In this document: piece after piece, positions 13,214 to 24,746 of the stretch
Layout: every line of letters starts with the position of its first letter
How positions within the stretch are numbered: position 1 is the stretch's first letter
Assembly (NCBI GenBank): GCA_023079485.1
Contig: CM041083.1
Coordinates: forward strand, 104,051,054 to 104,115,053
Source of the DNA: Archilochus colubris
Taxonomy: Eukaryota > Chordata > Aves > Apodiformes > Trochilidae
Length of the DNA stretch: 64,000 bases
Direction of reading: 5' to 3'
The notes under the pieces: model-generated
The model's database searches: none
Seen by the model: the letters and a program-made list of their open reading frames with translations, nothing else
Told to the model about the DNA's origin: nothing
Made by a program: the position numbers and the translations under genes

Positions 13214-15084
13214 TAGGTAGTGATGCCAAAGCAATCAGATTAGGTTCTTTTCTGATGAAGCTGAACGGAAACATATATTCATGAAATGTGTTTATGGAAA
13301 TCTTACTCACTGAAGGCTTTCAATTCACAGGGCAAACCGAGTGCTAGTTCAAAATAAAATTTCTGAAACTCATACAGTATGGGCTTAAGAGGTCAGCCCC
13401 CAAGGTTTTCTGTTGTGCTGTGCTGCTAGCTAATACAGACACAGGCAAGGAAACTGCCCCTACCAACATTCTCCAGTTCGTAGGTCAAGGCTGCATTTAG
13501 AGATAACTCCCTTATTAAAGAAACTGAGAACTCTGCTTGAGGAGAACCAGTTGAAAACTTTGCATTTCAGTGTACTATTGATACACTTCTGACAATATCT
13601 CATAAATACTATCATTTTTATATGAAACCACACAGAAAATACATTTACTGAGAAACTTGAAATTGACTTAATTCTGCATCTCCAGCAAGGTTTATTGTGA
13701 ACATTGTGTTATTTCTAATACAGTTCTGGAGCATATTGGAAACATTAAAAACTATTTTTATATTAATAATTATAACATCCCTAGTTTATTTCTACAGGAA
13801 TGTCCCTTATGCAGTATATTTGAGGCCAAGTAAGTAATTTATTTGAACACATAGAAGATACATACACGTGTTTGTATGTATTCACATATATATATATATA
13901 TATGTGTACATATCTGTACATATATATATATCTTAGCTCCCTGTGTTACTAATGGTAACTGAGCTGCATGAATCAAAGGCTAAAAATGTTATTATCAGTA
14001 GAAATGTTGCTTAATGTGTAAGGAAGAAGTCTGACAGATTTTACTTAGGATTAACAAACTTTTTTTTGAGTACTTTGTGTTATCTGTTGAAAGTTCAGTT
14101 AAACAGCAACAAAATCTGTTGCATCCAATAGCAGTTGTGTCTCATGACATGTTTTGCAGATAACTGTTCTGTTTTCCTACGTGATATATTATTACAAGTA
14201 ATTGCTGATTTTGAAGGCAATGGTAACACCTGACTACTTAAAAAAGTTAAATTGACAAAGCCCTTTATTAGACATCTACATTTTTCATAAGTCAAGGAAG
14301 ACCTATCTTCTAGTAGATCTAATGAATGTGCAGATATTCCCTATATATTGACTTCTAAATATACTGAATCTCTGGATAAGTATTAAAATGTGATTTGGAA
14401 TTTAAAAACATACATGAATTTTATTCCAAATATCGGCACTTATCTTTGTGATCTCAGAGGGCTTTTCTATCAATGACAATTCTGTGATTCTGTAAAAATA
14501 GTTTTTAGATATCTATAAACTCATTTTCCAGAAGATTGTGATGAATAACAGTTTCCACAGTGAGATTGAAGTAATTATAAATTAGCTACCAAACAATTTA
14601 ATTTTAGAGTTTGAAAAGCAGGAATTAATGTCAAACAGTAGGAATTGTGTTTTCCCACATGAGAATTCAGTGTCAAATCATACAATTAAAACTGATGTTT
14701 CCTTTCCATGGGTCTTGTAAGACCACAGCATACATGTAAGAAAAATCTGTGTCAATTAATATGTGAAATAAAAACTTTCTTTGTTGTAATGAAGTACTTT
14801 ACGTGTAGGAAATGTTTTTGACATTTATCCAAACATCAAAAGCTTTCTCCTGTGGTTTGCACTTGAACTGCCTCGCCTTATGCCAACAGGGAAACTGTAT
14901 GATTAGAAATCCTGTCTTCATGTCTGCAGTTTCAATGTTTCGTATGTTATTTTCAAGGAGGGTTCTTGTGGACATTAAATTACATATTTGCATCATTGAA
15001 GATGTGGCCTTTTTCCCCTCAACAGTCAATTGTTCTTTTTGTTCTTGCCTATAATTATGTTATCCAACATACATATGGAGAAAA
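13214..15084. other. NCAM2 intron 1, no gene
   Basis: AT-rich DNA with a TA/TG dinucleotide stretch at 13885-13931. Overlapping small frames on both strands at 14799-15054 have no recognisable features. Confidence 0.6.
13885..13931. repeat. (TA)n microsatellite with TG interruptions
   Basis: About nine perfect TA units, a TGTGTACATATCTGTACA interruption and further TA units. Its palindromic nature could form hairpins. No transposon is attached. Confidence 0.85.
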
Positions 15085-15325
15085 GCTTGGCTCTGACATC
15101 TTTGCAGCTCTGTTTCAGTAAGTTGTAGAAAGTTATTACCTCAACACTTATCCTCCCATTTGCCAGAACAAACAAGCCAGTTTACCTTAGAATTTGTTCA
15201 TGAGACATTTACTCTAGACCCCTCATAGCCCTTTTCGAGACTCTTCTTTATATCTCTCTTGAACCAGGGACCTTAAAATGCTCCCAAGTACAACCACACC
15301 AGCATTGAGCAGAGGGTTGGAGAAG
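15085..15325 (-). mobile_element. Probable ancient CR1-like fragment, minus strand
   Basis: Diverged sequence with CR1-like word order when read on the minus strand: words similar to CTCATAGCCCTTTTCGAGAC, then TGAACCAGGGACCTTAAAAT and ACACCAGCATTGAGCAGAGG. These correspond to the part of CR1 covering the end of the reverse-transcriptase frame. No tail is seen. It is much older than the other copies here, so identification is moderate. Confidence 0.5.
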
Positions 15326-16386
15326 GATTAATTTAAAGTGGATTTCAGAGGTCATTTCAGGAGTAATTTTTGCTTTTTCAGACAATTTAACATATATATA
15401 TATACATTTATTTATTTATTTTTACATAATTGCATAGTTTTTTCTAAGATTCTTTCTTTTTTAATGGCATATTTTCAAGACTAATTTGAATCTTAGTCCA
15501 GCTCATGAGCAAATATTTTCAGCGAGTCCTAAATGAATTAACATAATGAAAATAGTAAATCTTTAAAATTTCATCTCTATTCATTTTTGCTTCTAGTGTA
15601 AGATTCCAAACGAAGCCAGACATGAAAAAAGAAATTTTCTTATTTGACCAGGGTAATGAATCTAAGTTTGGAAGTAAGGCTTTGCTGTGAGCAGAAGGCT
15701 TGAAAATATAACTTGTAGAATTCACTTCCAACCATAATAATTCTACTAGTTTACTTCAGTAATTCAGAGATAAAAAGAAAACATCAAATTTCACAGTTCC
15801 ACAAGACCATCCCAGATTTTGCTTTGGGTTTTATGTAAACGATCAGTTTTATATTGTATAGAAATAGTTAACTGTAAGGCAATAGAAATACTTCTATGCG
15901 TAGATTATTCTTTCTTTTACGTACTTCAATATGCATCCCCTTTTATATATTGATCTATATCCTGAAGCAGCAAGACAATTTCTTAATGAAATTAAACAAG
16001 TTTTGTGCAATGATAAGCTGTTTATTAAAAGTGTATTAGGAATGTTTCAGCATTATGGAGACTCTGTGTATAAAAGTATATTGTCTTTGCAAAGGACTGT
16101 GATGTTAACAGCCATAGAGACCAATATGTTGTGCACAGAACAAGTGTGTTATCTCCAACAGTCACACTTCTGCAACAATGATTGCTGAGCCTTTTGTGGG
16201 TAGACATTTGCTAGACACAATTCCGTGTTCTTACAGATTTAACCATTCAGGTTATGACTTGATGAAGGAATATTTTTCAAAGACATTTTCATTTTTGTTG
16301 AATGTTGAATAACCTTAGTTGATTACTAAGTAGAAGAACCGGTGACTTAAAGGCTGTCAACTTGCATCTTCTAGCATTTTTCAAGT
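15326..16386. other. NCAM2 intron 1, no gene
   Basis: AT-rich sequence, including a short TATATATA run with TTTATTTATTT near 15392-15421. I see no recognisable element. Confidence 0.6.
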
Positions 16387-17100
16387 TGTCACAGTTCAGT
16401 GCTGGGCCATCAATTAAACGAATGACAGACGCTCTCTACTAATCCCCATCTCCAGCCTGACAGAGGAGAGAGAATAAGGGAGAGAGACTTACAGTTTGGA
16501 AACTAAACTACACAGCTTTAATGAAATAGCAATGATGACAAAGAAAAATTATTAAATATATACAAATATACACAAAAGCAATATCACATTCCTCCCTCCT
16601 TCCCCCTGATAAAACTCACATTGTCACTGAGGCTGCAGGGCAAGCCTTGGAAAATTCTCAAGCTGGGGTCCTGGCGTCAGAAGCAGATGGAAGCTGAAAC
16701 AGAAACACATGGATTCAGGAGGGCATGGATCAGGATCAAAGGCAGACAAATGGAGGGAATCCTTCCCAGGATGCTGGCCATCTATGATGTAAGAACTTGA
16801 CCCTTGTGATGTCTCAGGTTTATGCTGAGTATAACAACAACAAACAAACCAAAACATTGTTCAGAGTAATCTGTACTGAGTGAGATAATGACTCCATAAA
16901 TTCACATTCCAGCCAATCTGGAGTCTTTCAGGAAACACCCTACCCTTTATGAGTAGTATGCAGGAAAATGACTAGTGCCAAAATAAAGGCTGGACACTCT
17001 CTGGATCGACATGCCTGATAGCAGGAAGTCTCTGTAGCCTTTTCTCCATGCTCTGATGACATCTGTCTTCAGCAAGACAACAGATTTTAAAAATAGACTG
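16387..17100 (+). mobile_element. Probable solo LTR of an avian endogenous retrovirus
   Basis: Starts with TGTCACAGTTCAGTGCTGGGC and contains GACAGACGCTCTCTACTAAT, CCAGCCTGACAGAGGAGAG and CTCCCTCCTTCCCCCTGAT, which I recognise from memory as a dispersed LTR-type repeat of bird genomes. No gag, pol or env frame and no second LTR is next to it, so it is a solo LTR or fragment. The right boundary is uncertain: similarity seems to fade between 17050 and 17200, and no target-site duplication was identified by eye. Confidence 0.55.
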
Positions 17101-17825
17101 AATGGATCAATTCATATCTATCTGAGCTATTAAGTCATTTTGTTGAGATGTCAAACAGACATCCTTGGGTTACATTTCCACATTTTTGTAAACTCATACA
17201 ATATAAAATGTGGGCTTTGTGTAATTGAACTTTATATTCTGATTTCACTGTATAGTTCTAAGGAATGGCTTATGCCTCTGTTAAAGAAGCATCCTGTCAA
17301 ATACTGTAACTGATTGTTGAGGCACAAAATATTTTTACTAGATGAATCCTTTTCTGTGAAAGAGGTAATTTTGGGATGTGTTGCATTTCAGAGGGAAAAA
17401 AAATTTAAAAAGCAAGAAATAAAGCAAGTCCGTGAGAAAATCCAATGAAGTTTAATTTTTAATGGTTCTTGGAATCAAGGTTAAAAGTCTCTGTTTATCT
17501 ACAGAGACAGTTATTACTCAGTGTGTTTTAAGATTTAATGAGCTAAATAACTGCTCTTGCTATTGCTGACTTTAGTTTTCTAACTTCTGTAACATTTTAT
17601 GATGACTTTTTTCTTTTTTTTTTCTTCCCTCCCACAAGCAGTTGCCAAAAGACAAGCTGTATGCAAGTGCAGTGGTTGCTCTATCTGGCCATATATTTGC
17701 TAATATTTCCTAATGACTTTTAATCTCAGAGGTCAATTTCAGCATTTTTCTGGCAAGAGTTGAGGGCAAGGGATTTCTTGCATCTTTCATTGCAAAGGGT
17801 TATTTTTTTAAATCAGTCAAGAATT
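17101..17825. other. NCAM2 intron 1, no gene
   Basis: AT-rich sequence between an LTR and a CR1. The first 100-150 bases may still belong to the LTR-type repeat. Nothing else seen. Confidence 0.5.
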
Positions 17826-18545
17826 CACAGTGAGATGGATTAAGAACTGGCTACACAATAGAGCCCAGAGAGTGGTTATCAGAAGTGTTGTGTCCAGCTG
17901 AAAACCTGTGACTAGTGGAGTCCTCCAAGGATCAATGCTGGGTCCAGTCCAGTTCAACGTCTTTATCAATGACCTTGATGTGTCACTGATACAGAGTGTC
18001 TTCTCAGCAAGTTTGCTGATGACACAAAGCTGGGAGGAGTGGCTGACACCCCAGAAGGCTGTGCTGCCATTCAGAGGGACCTGGGCAGGCTGGAGAGTTG
18101 GGCAGGGCGAAATTCAATACATTACAACAAGGGCAATTGTAAAGTTGTACACCTGGGAAAGAACAACCCCAGGTACCAGTACAAGTTGGGGACTGAGCTG
18201 TTGGAGAGCAGCACAGGGGAAAGGGACCTGGGGGTGCTGGTGGATGGAAGGATGACCCTGAGTCAACAATGTGCCCTTGTAGCCAAGAAGGCCAATGGCA
18301 TCCTGGGGTGCATTAGAATGGGGGTGGCTGCTAGGTTGAGGGAGGTTCTCCTCCCTCTCTACTCTGCCCTGGTGAGGTCACATCTGGAATATTGTGTCCA
18401 GTTCTGGGCCCCTCAATTCCAGAAGGACAGGGAACTGCTTGAGAGAGTCCAGCACAGAGCAACCAAGATGATGAAGGGAGTGGAACATCTCCCTCATGAG
18501 GAAGACCTGAGAGAGCTGGAGCTCTTCAGCTTGGAGGAAGTCTTA
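17826..18545 (+). mobile_element. CR1 LINE internal reverse-transcriptase fragment, plus strand
   Basis: Covers the central and C-terminal reverse-transcriptase region. The catalytic motif F-A-D-D is readable at 18012-18023, followed in frame by [37 protein letters not shown] and [20 protein letters not shown] long frame (18039-18569) survives, so the copy is fairly young. However, the upstream part with [10 protein letters not shown] lies in another frame, showing at least one frameshift. It stops at about 18545 inside the coding region and lacks the 3' UTR and tail, so the 3' end was lost after insertion. Confidence 0.94.
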
Positions 18546-18968
18546 ACCCAGTATCATGTTTTCTGCTGATGTTCTGAGTGCAGTATGAATTTACTCTTCA
18601 GTAGGATGTCCATGATCAGTTACTGTATTGCATGTTACCACACTTGTGCTGACTTCCAAGCAACAATGGAGAAATTCAGTTTTGAAAAGTTTCTACCTCA
18701 AAAGAACCCCAAAATTGAACATAATGAGGAAATATGGGGCATTCTCATAGCATAATGGTTCTTTTCAACAATATTTCCAAGGTTTGTGACTTTAAGGTAA
18801 AGTTTACAGTTTTGCATGCTCTATGTTTTGGATACTCTATGTTTTTAGTTATTTTTTTCTCTTTGTATTTTTTCTGATTTACTATTCTACCATAAAAAAA
18901 TGTCCAGTGGTGCAGAGAGAAAGCAAGGTAGATTTTTATGTTGGAGAGAACACACAGACACAATCAGA
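18546..18968. other. NCAM2 intron 1, no gene
   Basis: AT-rich spacer between two CR1 pieces. I see nothing in it. Confidence 0.6.
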
Positions 18969-19390
18969 CTAGCTGAGGCTGAAGATACCTGGTCCAATCC
19001 TCTCCTCAGAGCAAAGTAAGCCTGAAAAAGTTTTTCCAGTCAGGTGTTTAATATCTCCAAGGATGGAGAATCAGCAACCACTCCATGCAACCAACTGCAG
19101 CGCCTGTCCCTCCACACAGCTAAAAAGTGTTTTCAAATGTTTAAACTGTATTTGAGTTTGGGTCCACTGCCACTTATCCTGTCACTGGGTACCTCTGAGA
19201 GGATCCTGGCTCTCTCATCTTCCCTCCCCCTCTCAGGTATTCATACACATGGCTGAGCTCCCCCCTCCTGAGCCTTCTCTGCTGCAGGCTGAGCAGCCCC
19301 AGCTCCCTCAGCATCTTCGTGTGGTTGAGAGGTTGCAGCACATTTGTGCCACTGATCCTGTATCCCTGTGAAAGATGTCCAGCAGAAAGG
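18969..19390 (-). mobile_element. Diverged CR1 LINE fragment, minus strand
   Basis: Read on the minus strand it is the CR1 3' UTR and end of the coding frame: words such as CCTGGTCCAATCCTCTCC, GTCCCTCCACACAGCTAAAA and CCCCAGCTCCCTCAGCATC match the CR1 arrangement. It is an older subfamily with more indels than the 5.4-kb copy. The tail octamers are not clear. A short piece in the opposite orientation abuts it on the right. Confidence 0.8.
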
Positions 19391-19448
19391 TACCAGGGAG
19401 TACTGGTTGACAGCCAGCAAAAGCAGTGTGCTCAGGTGGCCAAGAATT
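19391..19448 (+). mobile_element. Short CR1 piece in opposite orientation
   Basis: The words GGTACCAGGGAGTACTGGTT and AAAAGCAGTGTGCTCAGGTG correspond to the CR1 coding segment (G/R-x-L-G-V-L-V-D ... QCAQVAKN) read on the plus strand, directly abutting the minus-strand CR1. The junction suggests an inversion during insertion or two separate events. Confidence 0.55.
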
Positions 19449-22016
19449 AATTCTTGGTGAAGTGTTAATTAATTAATTCTAATTCCTAAGGGCAATGCAT
19501 TATTGTTTTAATGTTTTCAATTCATCTTGTAGCATTCTCTTTGCCTCCAAGCTTTTAAGGTGTGATCTTATTTTATTTTAAATCCATTTTAGATTATATT
19601 AAAATAAAACCTGGATTGTTTTTACTAACAAACTGTTACTTTGAAGATAATGACCCTAATTTTTCAGGTTTATCTTTTCTGAGTTCTGGCTTTTAGAAGG
19701 TTCTACCTGGGGTGCAGGACAAATTATTCAATTAAGAATTTACTGACTTACTGACTATGTGATTTTGGGTTTAGGAAGCATGTTTCTTAAAATTTATGAG
19801 CTCTTGAAATACTTTTTCTTCTTCTTTATTGCTACCAAAATGAAACATTTCCTGGCTGAGGAGATTTTAAGTTGGTATTAAGGTTTTATAAGTTTAATCA
19901 TCTTATTCTATATTATTTTTTCCCACATTTATATCTATTTGTGTATGGAATCAATATATTGTAAAGATTCCCCAGTATGTTACTATACAGTTAAGATAGC
20001 TTAATATTCTATTAGCAGTTAAACTTTGCTGTTCTTTTCATTCGTGATAAGAAGCTTTTCTGAATTTAGCTAAGATAATTTACATAGAATTAAGTATCTG
20101 CAATCATGTCATGCCTGACAGAACCTATTTTATAATTAAAGTTCTGCAAAGTTCATGCCTTTCACTTACAGAAAATCTTTCTTTCCACAGACTTGAAGTG
20201 AATAGATATCTTGATTTATATTTTTTAATGTGGATATTTTTTAACTTTGATTCCAAGTCATAACTAGGAGATGTCCATATGGACTAAGTATTAAGACTTT
20301 TCTAAAATATCTAAATAAGGCTGAGCTTGTAAATCTGTATTTAAACTCCCTATCCCCTCTCTAAAGTTTTGAGAAAACTGACTTTCCAATATGTAACTAC
20401 CTAGAAAGCTCAATGAAACTCACAATATTTATATTTATGTGTTTATTTCTAAACTGTAGTTGGCTTTGGGGGGTGGGGAGGGCAGTAGTGAATAGCTTCT
20501 GTTTGAGATAAGTCTTGCAAATGAGGTTTTAACAAGCAGACTTTGTTAAAGCAGTGTTGAGTTTTATATTTGAATACTAACTCTGCTCAGACATTAATAG
20601 CTTATCTGTTTTACTTTTTCTGCTGCAAATGTCATAAAAAACAATATTTAACAGTAGATTGTCTGACTGTGCTTCAGGATTTGTGCCATTTTTACACAAA
20701 ACTGGATTAGATTGTTCTCTTGTATTGTGCATTTCACCCCTATGGCCCCTATGCCTCTGAAGGCAGTTTGAACTTTGTGGGACTTGGAGCTCTTCTCATC
20801 AGGAAAAATGACATTTAAATTGATGTAGGAAATTAATTCATGATGAGACAAAGACTGCTCTGTCTACCTAAAAATAAACCCCTCTATTTTATGAGATAGA
20901 AATTCAGGAAAGAATCCATAATGATTCAAATAAAACTTAGCACTTAGTATCAGGACTGTGTTTCCTATTGAGAAATCCAAATTAATGCTTAACATCATGA
21001 AATCGAAAGTTCAGCCATACTATTCAGTAATTGTCAATTAATAATGTAACCAACATCTCTCAAACTGTCCTACCCTGAAGAAGTGATGCTTTATGATTTC
21101 ATAGTACGTTGCCCAGCAAGAAGTTGAACAATAAACTCCATAGTGTTTAAAGTTTGGTTGATTGACTTTCCAGATGCAGGCAAGAATTCAAGGCCCTTGA
21201 CTGGTAGATACTCTATCATTAAACCAATTAATATAACTTTATTCATTAAAAGAAAAGAAAATTATAATGGTACAGGATATTAGAATACTGTCTGAATAGA
21301 AAACTTCACATAGCTAAACTGCTAAAACCAATTGAGAAAAAAAATTTTAAAGTATATTTAAATAATGTAATGTTGAGTGAATTATATTGAATAGGATATT
21401 TGGATTAAATTCAAAATAAGAAATTTTTATTTTTATTCCCAAAAGATTACAAGTCAGGTGTTTTTAAACATCACAAATTTCGTGGATTTTACAAGCTCAA
21501 CAAGATCATCTCCTTGTCAGTGGGTATGCAGATGATACAATTTCTTCCCCACAGACAATTCACTTAAGTATAAAAGAGATCTGGAAGTATGCAGTTAAAT
21601 TCTCATTTTTTTTTTCCTAGAATTGTTATGTGAGTTTGCTGCTTAATTATGATAATTTTAGTAATTATGTCACTAGCTTTAATGGTCATGTTTTGGGTAG
21701 CATCCAGCTTCATGCTGCTCCTTTTTCAAAGGTGTACTCTATTGGAGTCTTCTAAAAATGAGTCCTTTTTTTGTCTGTTTGACATTTTCTGTCTTAATTA
21801 GCGTTTCAAATCAACGTGACTCTTTTTACCCTTGTTATTGGTTGATGAAAATTTATTGTCCAGTTTTGTAAGGTAATGCATGTTAAAGAGCTAAAGCTAC
21901 TTAGAATGGTGATAATGCTGGAATTGCAGAGTAGATTGGTTTTTTTTCATAAATAAGTCCCTCACAAAAAATACTGTCTGTGTCGGATAGGTTATTTCTA
22001 GAGCCATGAGACCACA
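19449..22016. other. NCAM2 intron 1, no gene
   Basis: About 2.5 kb of AT-rich sequence with no recognisable transposon, RNA or coding feature. A G-rich stretch (GGCTTTGGGGGGTGGGGAGG) lies at about 20463-20482. Confidence 0.6.
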
Positions 22017-22420
22017 AGATAGTTCAAGGTGGAAGGGACTTAAAAAGATCTCTTGTCCAACCTCCCCCTCAAAGCAGAGTCAGTTACAAAGACAGATCAG
22101 ATTGTTCAAGGCTTTACCCTTGAAAATGGAAAGAATAGAGATTGCATAACCTTTCTGAGCAAGCTGCTCCTTATTATTGAATATTATGGTGTTCCTAATA
22201 ATACATTCCTCCAGTCTCTCTAGGTCAATGACCTCCTTCAGGTCACAGATAAAGGTGTTAAATAGGATAGATCCCAGGATAGAACTCTACTGTATCCTAC
22301 TTGTTACTGGTTTCAGGTAGAGAGAATATGACCTGCTAGCCATTGCCCATCAAGCCTGACCATCCAGCTATTTTTTGACCAGCCTAGCTGTCCACTTGTC
22401 GAGACCATAACATCATAACC
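22017..22420 (-). mobile_element. CR1 LINE, left part of a copy split by an LTR, minus strand
   Basis: Reads on the minus strand as CR1. It begins near AAGGTGGAAGGGACTTAAAA (3' UTR) and jumps by an internal deletion to the reverse-transcriptase region (AATAGGATAGATCCCAGGAT, CATCCAGCTATTTTTTGACC). It ends at GAGACCATAACATCATAAC, exactly where an LTR begins. The CR1 sequence resumes on the far side of the LTR at about 23236 with the next words of the CR1 order. Confidence 0.82.
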
Positions 22421-23235
22421 TGGTGGGCCAGGATGGGCCAGGCACCCATACAACCAATTGGTCATTCCCTTCACCTGCAGCACAACAGGGTTGAAAACAG
22501 AAAGACTGGGAGTTGGAAAGTTCATGGGTCAAGGGTAAAGACAGGGAAATCACTGGCAAATTAGTATTGTGGGCAAAGCAGATTCTGGTTGGGAAATTAA
22601 ACTGTATTTAAAAAACATTAACATAAATGTTTATTTACTGATGTTAGTATTGTGAAACAAAGATGACAAATACTTAAATACTTTGGAAAAACACCTTTCT
22701 TCTCCTTTTCTAGGCTCCAGATGCCTCTCTTTCCCTAATCCTAGCCTCCACTCCCCTTGTTATCAGCATCTATTTTACACTCAGGTTACTTTGAGTCTCT
22801 TCAGTGAGGCTGGGGTGAGAACATAGTGGTTTCTGTCTGTCACAGCTTCTTTCTCATTCTTATCTTCCTCTGTTTTTTCTGCCTAGCTCACTTACTCTGT
22901 TCTGTCATGGATTATCCACAGGTCACAGTCCTTCTGGGGATGTGTTTGCTCTGGGGTGGGTTTACGCATGGGCCATAGTTCCTTCAGTGGTGCTAACAGC
23001 TGTACCATGGAGCACCTCCTATTTCTCTGGCCTTCTTGTTCATCTCTCTTGGTGTTCCAAGGGGTACCACAAACTCCCCCAACTGGCTCAGCTATGTCCT
23101 GTGTTGGCTTTGCTGTGGAGACAGCTGGAACAGTGGGGCTGTTATATTCAGCAGTGTGTCTGCAACCCCCTGACCTTCCTCCCACAGAAGTCACCCCTGT
23201 GAAAATCCCTAGCTACCAAAAATTTGCTACTAGTA
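22421..23235 (+). mobile_element. Solo LTR of an avian endogenous retrovirus, inserted in a CR1
   Basis: Starts TGGTGGGCCAGGATGGGCCA and contains TCAAGGGTAAAGACAGGGAA, ACCATGGAGCACCTCC, TTGTTCATCTCTCTTGGTG and AAGTCACCCCTGTGAAAAT. These match the order of a dispersed bird LTR repeat that I know from memory, and the element at 29.4 kb shares this order. No internal retroviral coding region is present. Several short frames at 22892-23255 are merely the LTR read through. The right edge near ACCCAATATGTTTTAAT is approximate. Confidence 0.65.
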
Positions 23236-23462
23236 CCCAATATGTTTTAATATAAGAATACTGTGGGGAGGCAGAGTCAAAAGTCTTGGTAAAGCCAATG
23301 TAATTGCCAGCCACTCTTCTTCCCTAATCCACAAAACTAATAATTTTATCCTAGAAGGCAGTAAGGCTGGTCAGGCACTATATACCCTTGGCCAGTCTAT
23401 GCTGAGTGTTCCCAGTAACCTTATTCTCACTGAGTTTTTGATGTGTATTCGGTATGCTTGTG
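23236..23462 (-). mobile_element. CR1 LINE, right part of the copy split by an LTR, minus strand
   Basis: Words ACTGTGGGGAGGCAGAGTCA, AAAAGTCTTGGTAAAGCCAA, GGCAGTAAGGCTGGTCAGGC and CAGTCTATGCTGAGTGTTCC follow the CR1 order that should come straight after 22420. This supports one original CR1 copy interrupted by the LTR. It fades out before the TTTC microsatellite. Confidence 0.8.
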
Positions 23463-23478
23463 TGTATTTCTATCACTT

Positions 23479-23504
23479 CTTTTTCTTTCTTTCTTTCTTT
23501 CTTT
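23479..23504. repeat. (TTTC)n microsatellite
   Basis: About six CTTT units, located some 240 bases upstream of the exon 2 acceptor and just after the split CR1. Confidence 0.9.
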
Positions 23505-23746
23505 AATTTTGTCTTTGGTTTTAGGATGTGAGGCTGTTATCCTTCATCTAATATCTCTTTATTTTGATTATTTTCTCCACATCTATATATACTCCAGCTC
23601 AAAAGATACAATACTAAGCTGAAACTTTTCATATTCATTGAACAGGTTCTATAGTATAGAATGAGAAAATGCAACACATGAAATTGTAAAATTTTAAAAT
23701 ATATTATATATTAAAATGCATTCATAACCTATTTTATGTTTTTCAG

Positions 23747-23821
23747 CTCTACTTCAAGTTACAATTTCACTTAGCAAAGTTGAGCTCAGTGTGGGTGAAT
23801 CCAAATTCTTCACATGCACAG
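23747..23821 (+). CDS. NCAM2: NCAM2 exon encoding first half of Ig domain 1
   Basis: This exon (exon 2, counting the missing signal-peptide exon as 1) starts after a TTTTTCAG acceptor and ends at a GTATGT donor. Both flanking introns are phase 1: the exon begins with the last two bases of an Ala codon and ends with the first base of the next. It encodes the mature N-terminus, [18 protein letters not shown] followed by KFFTCT, with the first Ig1 disulfide cysteine. This matches vertebrate NCAM2 nearly residue for residue and differs clearly from NCAM1. NCAM2 is a cell-surface adhesion protein of the immunoglobulin superfamily, best known from olfactory axons and synapses, present as transmembrane and GPI-anchored forms. 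The signal-peptide exon was not found in the 23.7 kb upstream, so intron 1 is longer than that. The 75-nt length equals my recollection of the matching NCAM1 exon. Confidence 0.97.
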
Positions 23822-24539
23822 GTATGTATTTAGTTGTAGGTATGTATTTCTTTAGAATTTAATTAATTGATTCACAACATTAAATTAGCATATTATTCTA
23901 TTCATATTGACTTGTGAGAACTGTGACAAATACTAGACCTTCACTGGCTTCCTGTTTTCAATCTAGAAATTACTCATTTCAGACTAAGACTCGCTCCGTT
24001 TGAATTGTCTGTATCAGTACAGGTAATTTAATTCTATTAGGATGCTTCATTAGTTAAAATATTTTCACTTGTCTAAGCTAAGGAGTTAAATAAGTTGCTA
24101 GACTAAGATGTAGTATCCTATCCAGCCTCACGAGACACCCAAAGAATCTTTTCTGGAGAGGCAGAAATTAGGAGGAGAGTTTGCCTTTACAGATGCCTAG
24201 TGAAAGTCCTTGATGTTGCTGAGTTGTCATCTTCCATTGACAATTGTGAGCTGTGGCTCCAGTGACTAATGAGAAGTCTGTTTATTTCTTTTAAGAGTTT
24301 ATAACTGTCTGGTTTTATTTTTTCTGTCTGGAATCCTTGAGCTACTCATTATACCGTTTTAACGATCATACACCTGCCTGCAATTTTACCTTGATTATCT
24401 TTCTAAAGATTTTGTCACAGCTCTCATCATTTATCAGTTCTTTGATGCTGCATAGACACTGTGGCTTGGGTACACACACATGTTGCATGGTATCTACCAG
24501 AGCCTCTAATGTTGCATTGTTTTTTCATTTTGTCTGTAG
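23822..24539 (+). other. NCAM2 intron 2
   Basis: The shortest intron in the window (718 nt), phase 1, from GTATGT to TCTGTAG. No transposon is recognised in it. Confidence 0.9.
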
Positions 24540-24746
24540 CCATCGGTGAGCCTGAGAGCATAGACTGGTATAATCCACAAGGAGAGAAGATTGTTTCTAG
24601 TCAAAGAGTGGTTGTGCAGAAGGAAGGTATTCGAGCCCGTCTAACCATTTATAATGCAGATATAGAAGATGCTGGTATATATAGGTGTCAAGCAACAGAT
24701 GCTAAAGGACAAACTCAAGAAGCTACTGTTGTTTTGGAAATTTATC
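24540..24746 (+). CDS. NCAM2: NCAM2 exon encoding second half of Ig domain 1
   Basis: The acceptor is TTTTGTCTGTAG and the donor is GTAAGT, phase 1 on both sides. The 207-nt exon continues from the previous one with [18 protein letters not shown], including the Ig-fold core Trp in DWYNP. It ends with the C-terminal half of Ig1: [18 protein letters not shown] carries the canonical D-x-G-x-Y-x-C motif whose Cys pairs with the Cys in the preceding exon. Ig1 takes part in homophilic binding in the NCAM family. The open frame runs upstream beyond the acceptor (an ATG at 24461), but the splice site and homology place the true boundary at 24540. No stop, frameshift or missing core residue is visible. 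Confidence 0.98.

Noticed and set aside
14799..15054. Overlapping 76-80 residue frames on both strands
   Set aside because: Neither shows a domain, signal or homology that I recognise; AT-rich non-coding DNA explains them.
18039..18569. 176-residue plus-strand reading frame as a host gene
   Set aside because: It is the reverse-transcriptase region of a CR1 element, with the catalytic F-A-D-D just upstream in the same frame and a truncated 3' end.
22892..23255. Three overlapping 86-100 residue frames on both strands
   Set aside because: They lie inside a solo LTR and its edge and have no independent coding signal.
24461..24539. Extension of the exon 3 frame upstream to an ATG
   Set aside because: A good acceptor at 24539 and the match to NCAM2 start at 24540; the upstream part is intronic and includes the polypyrimidine tract.
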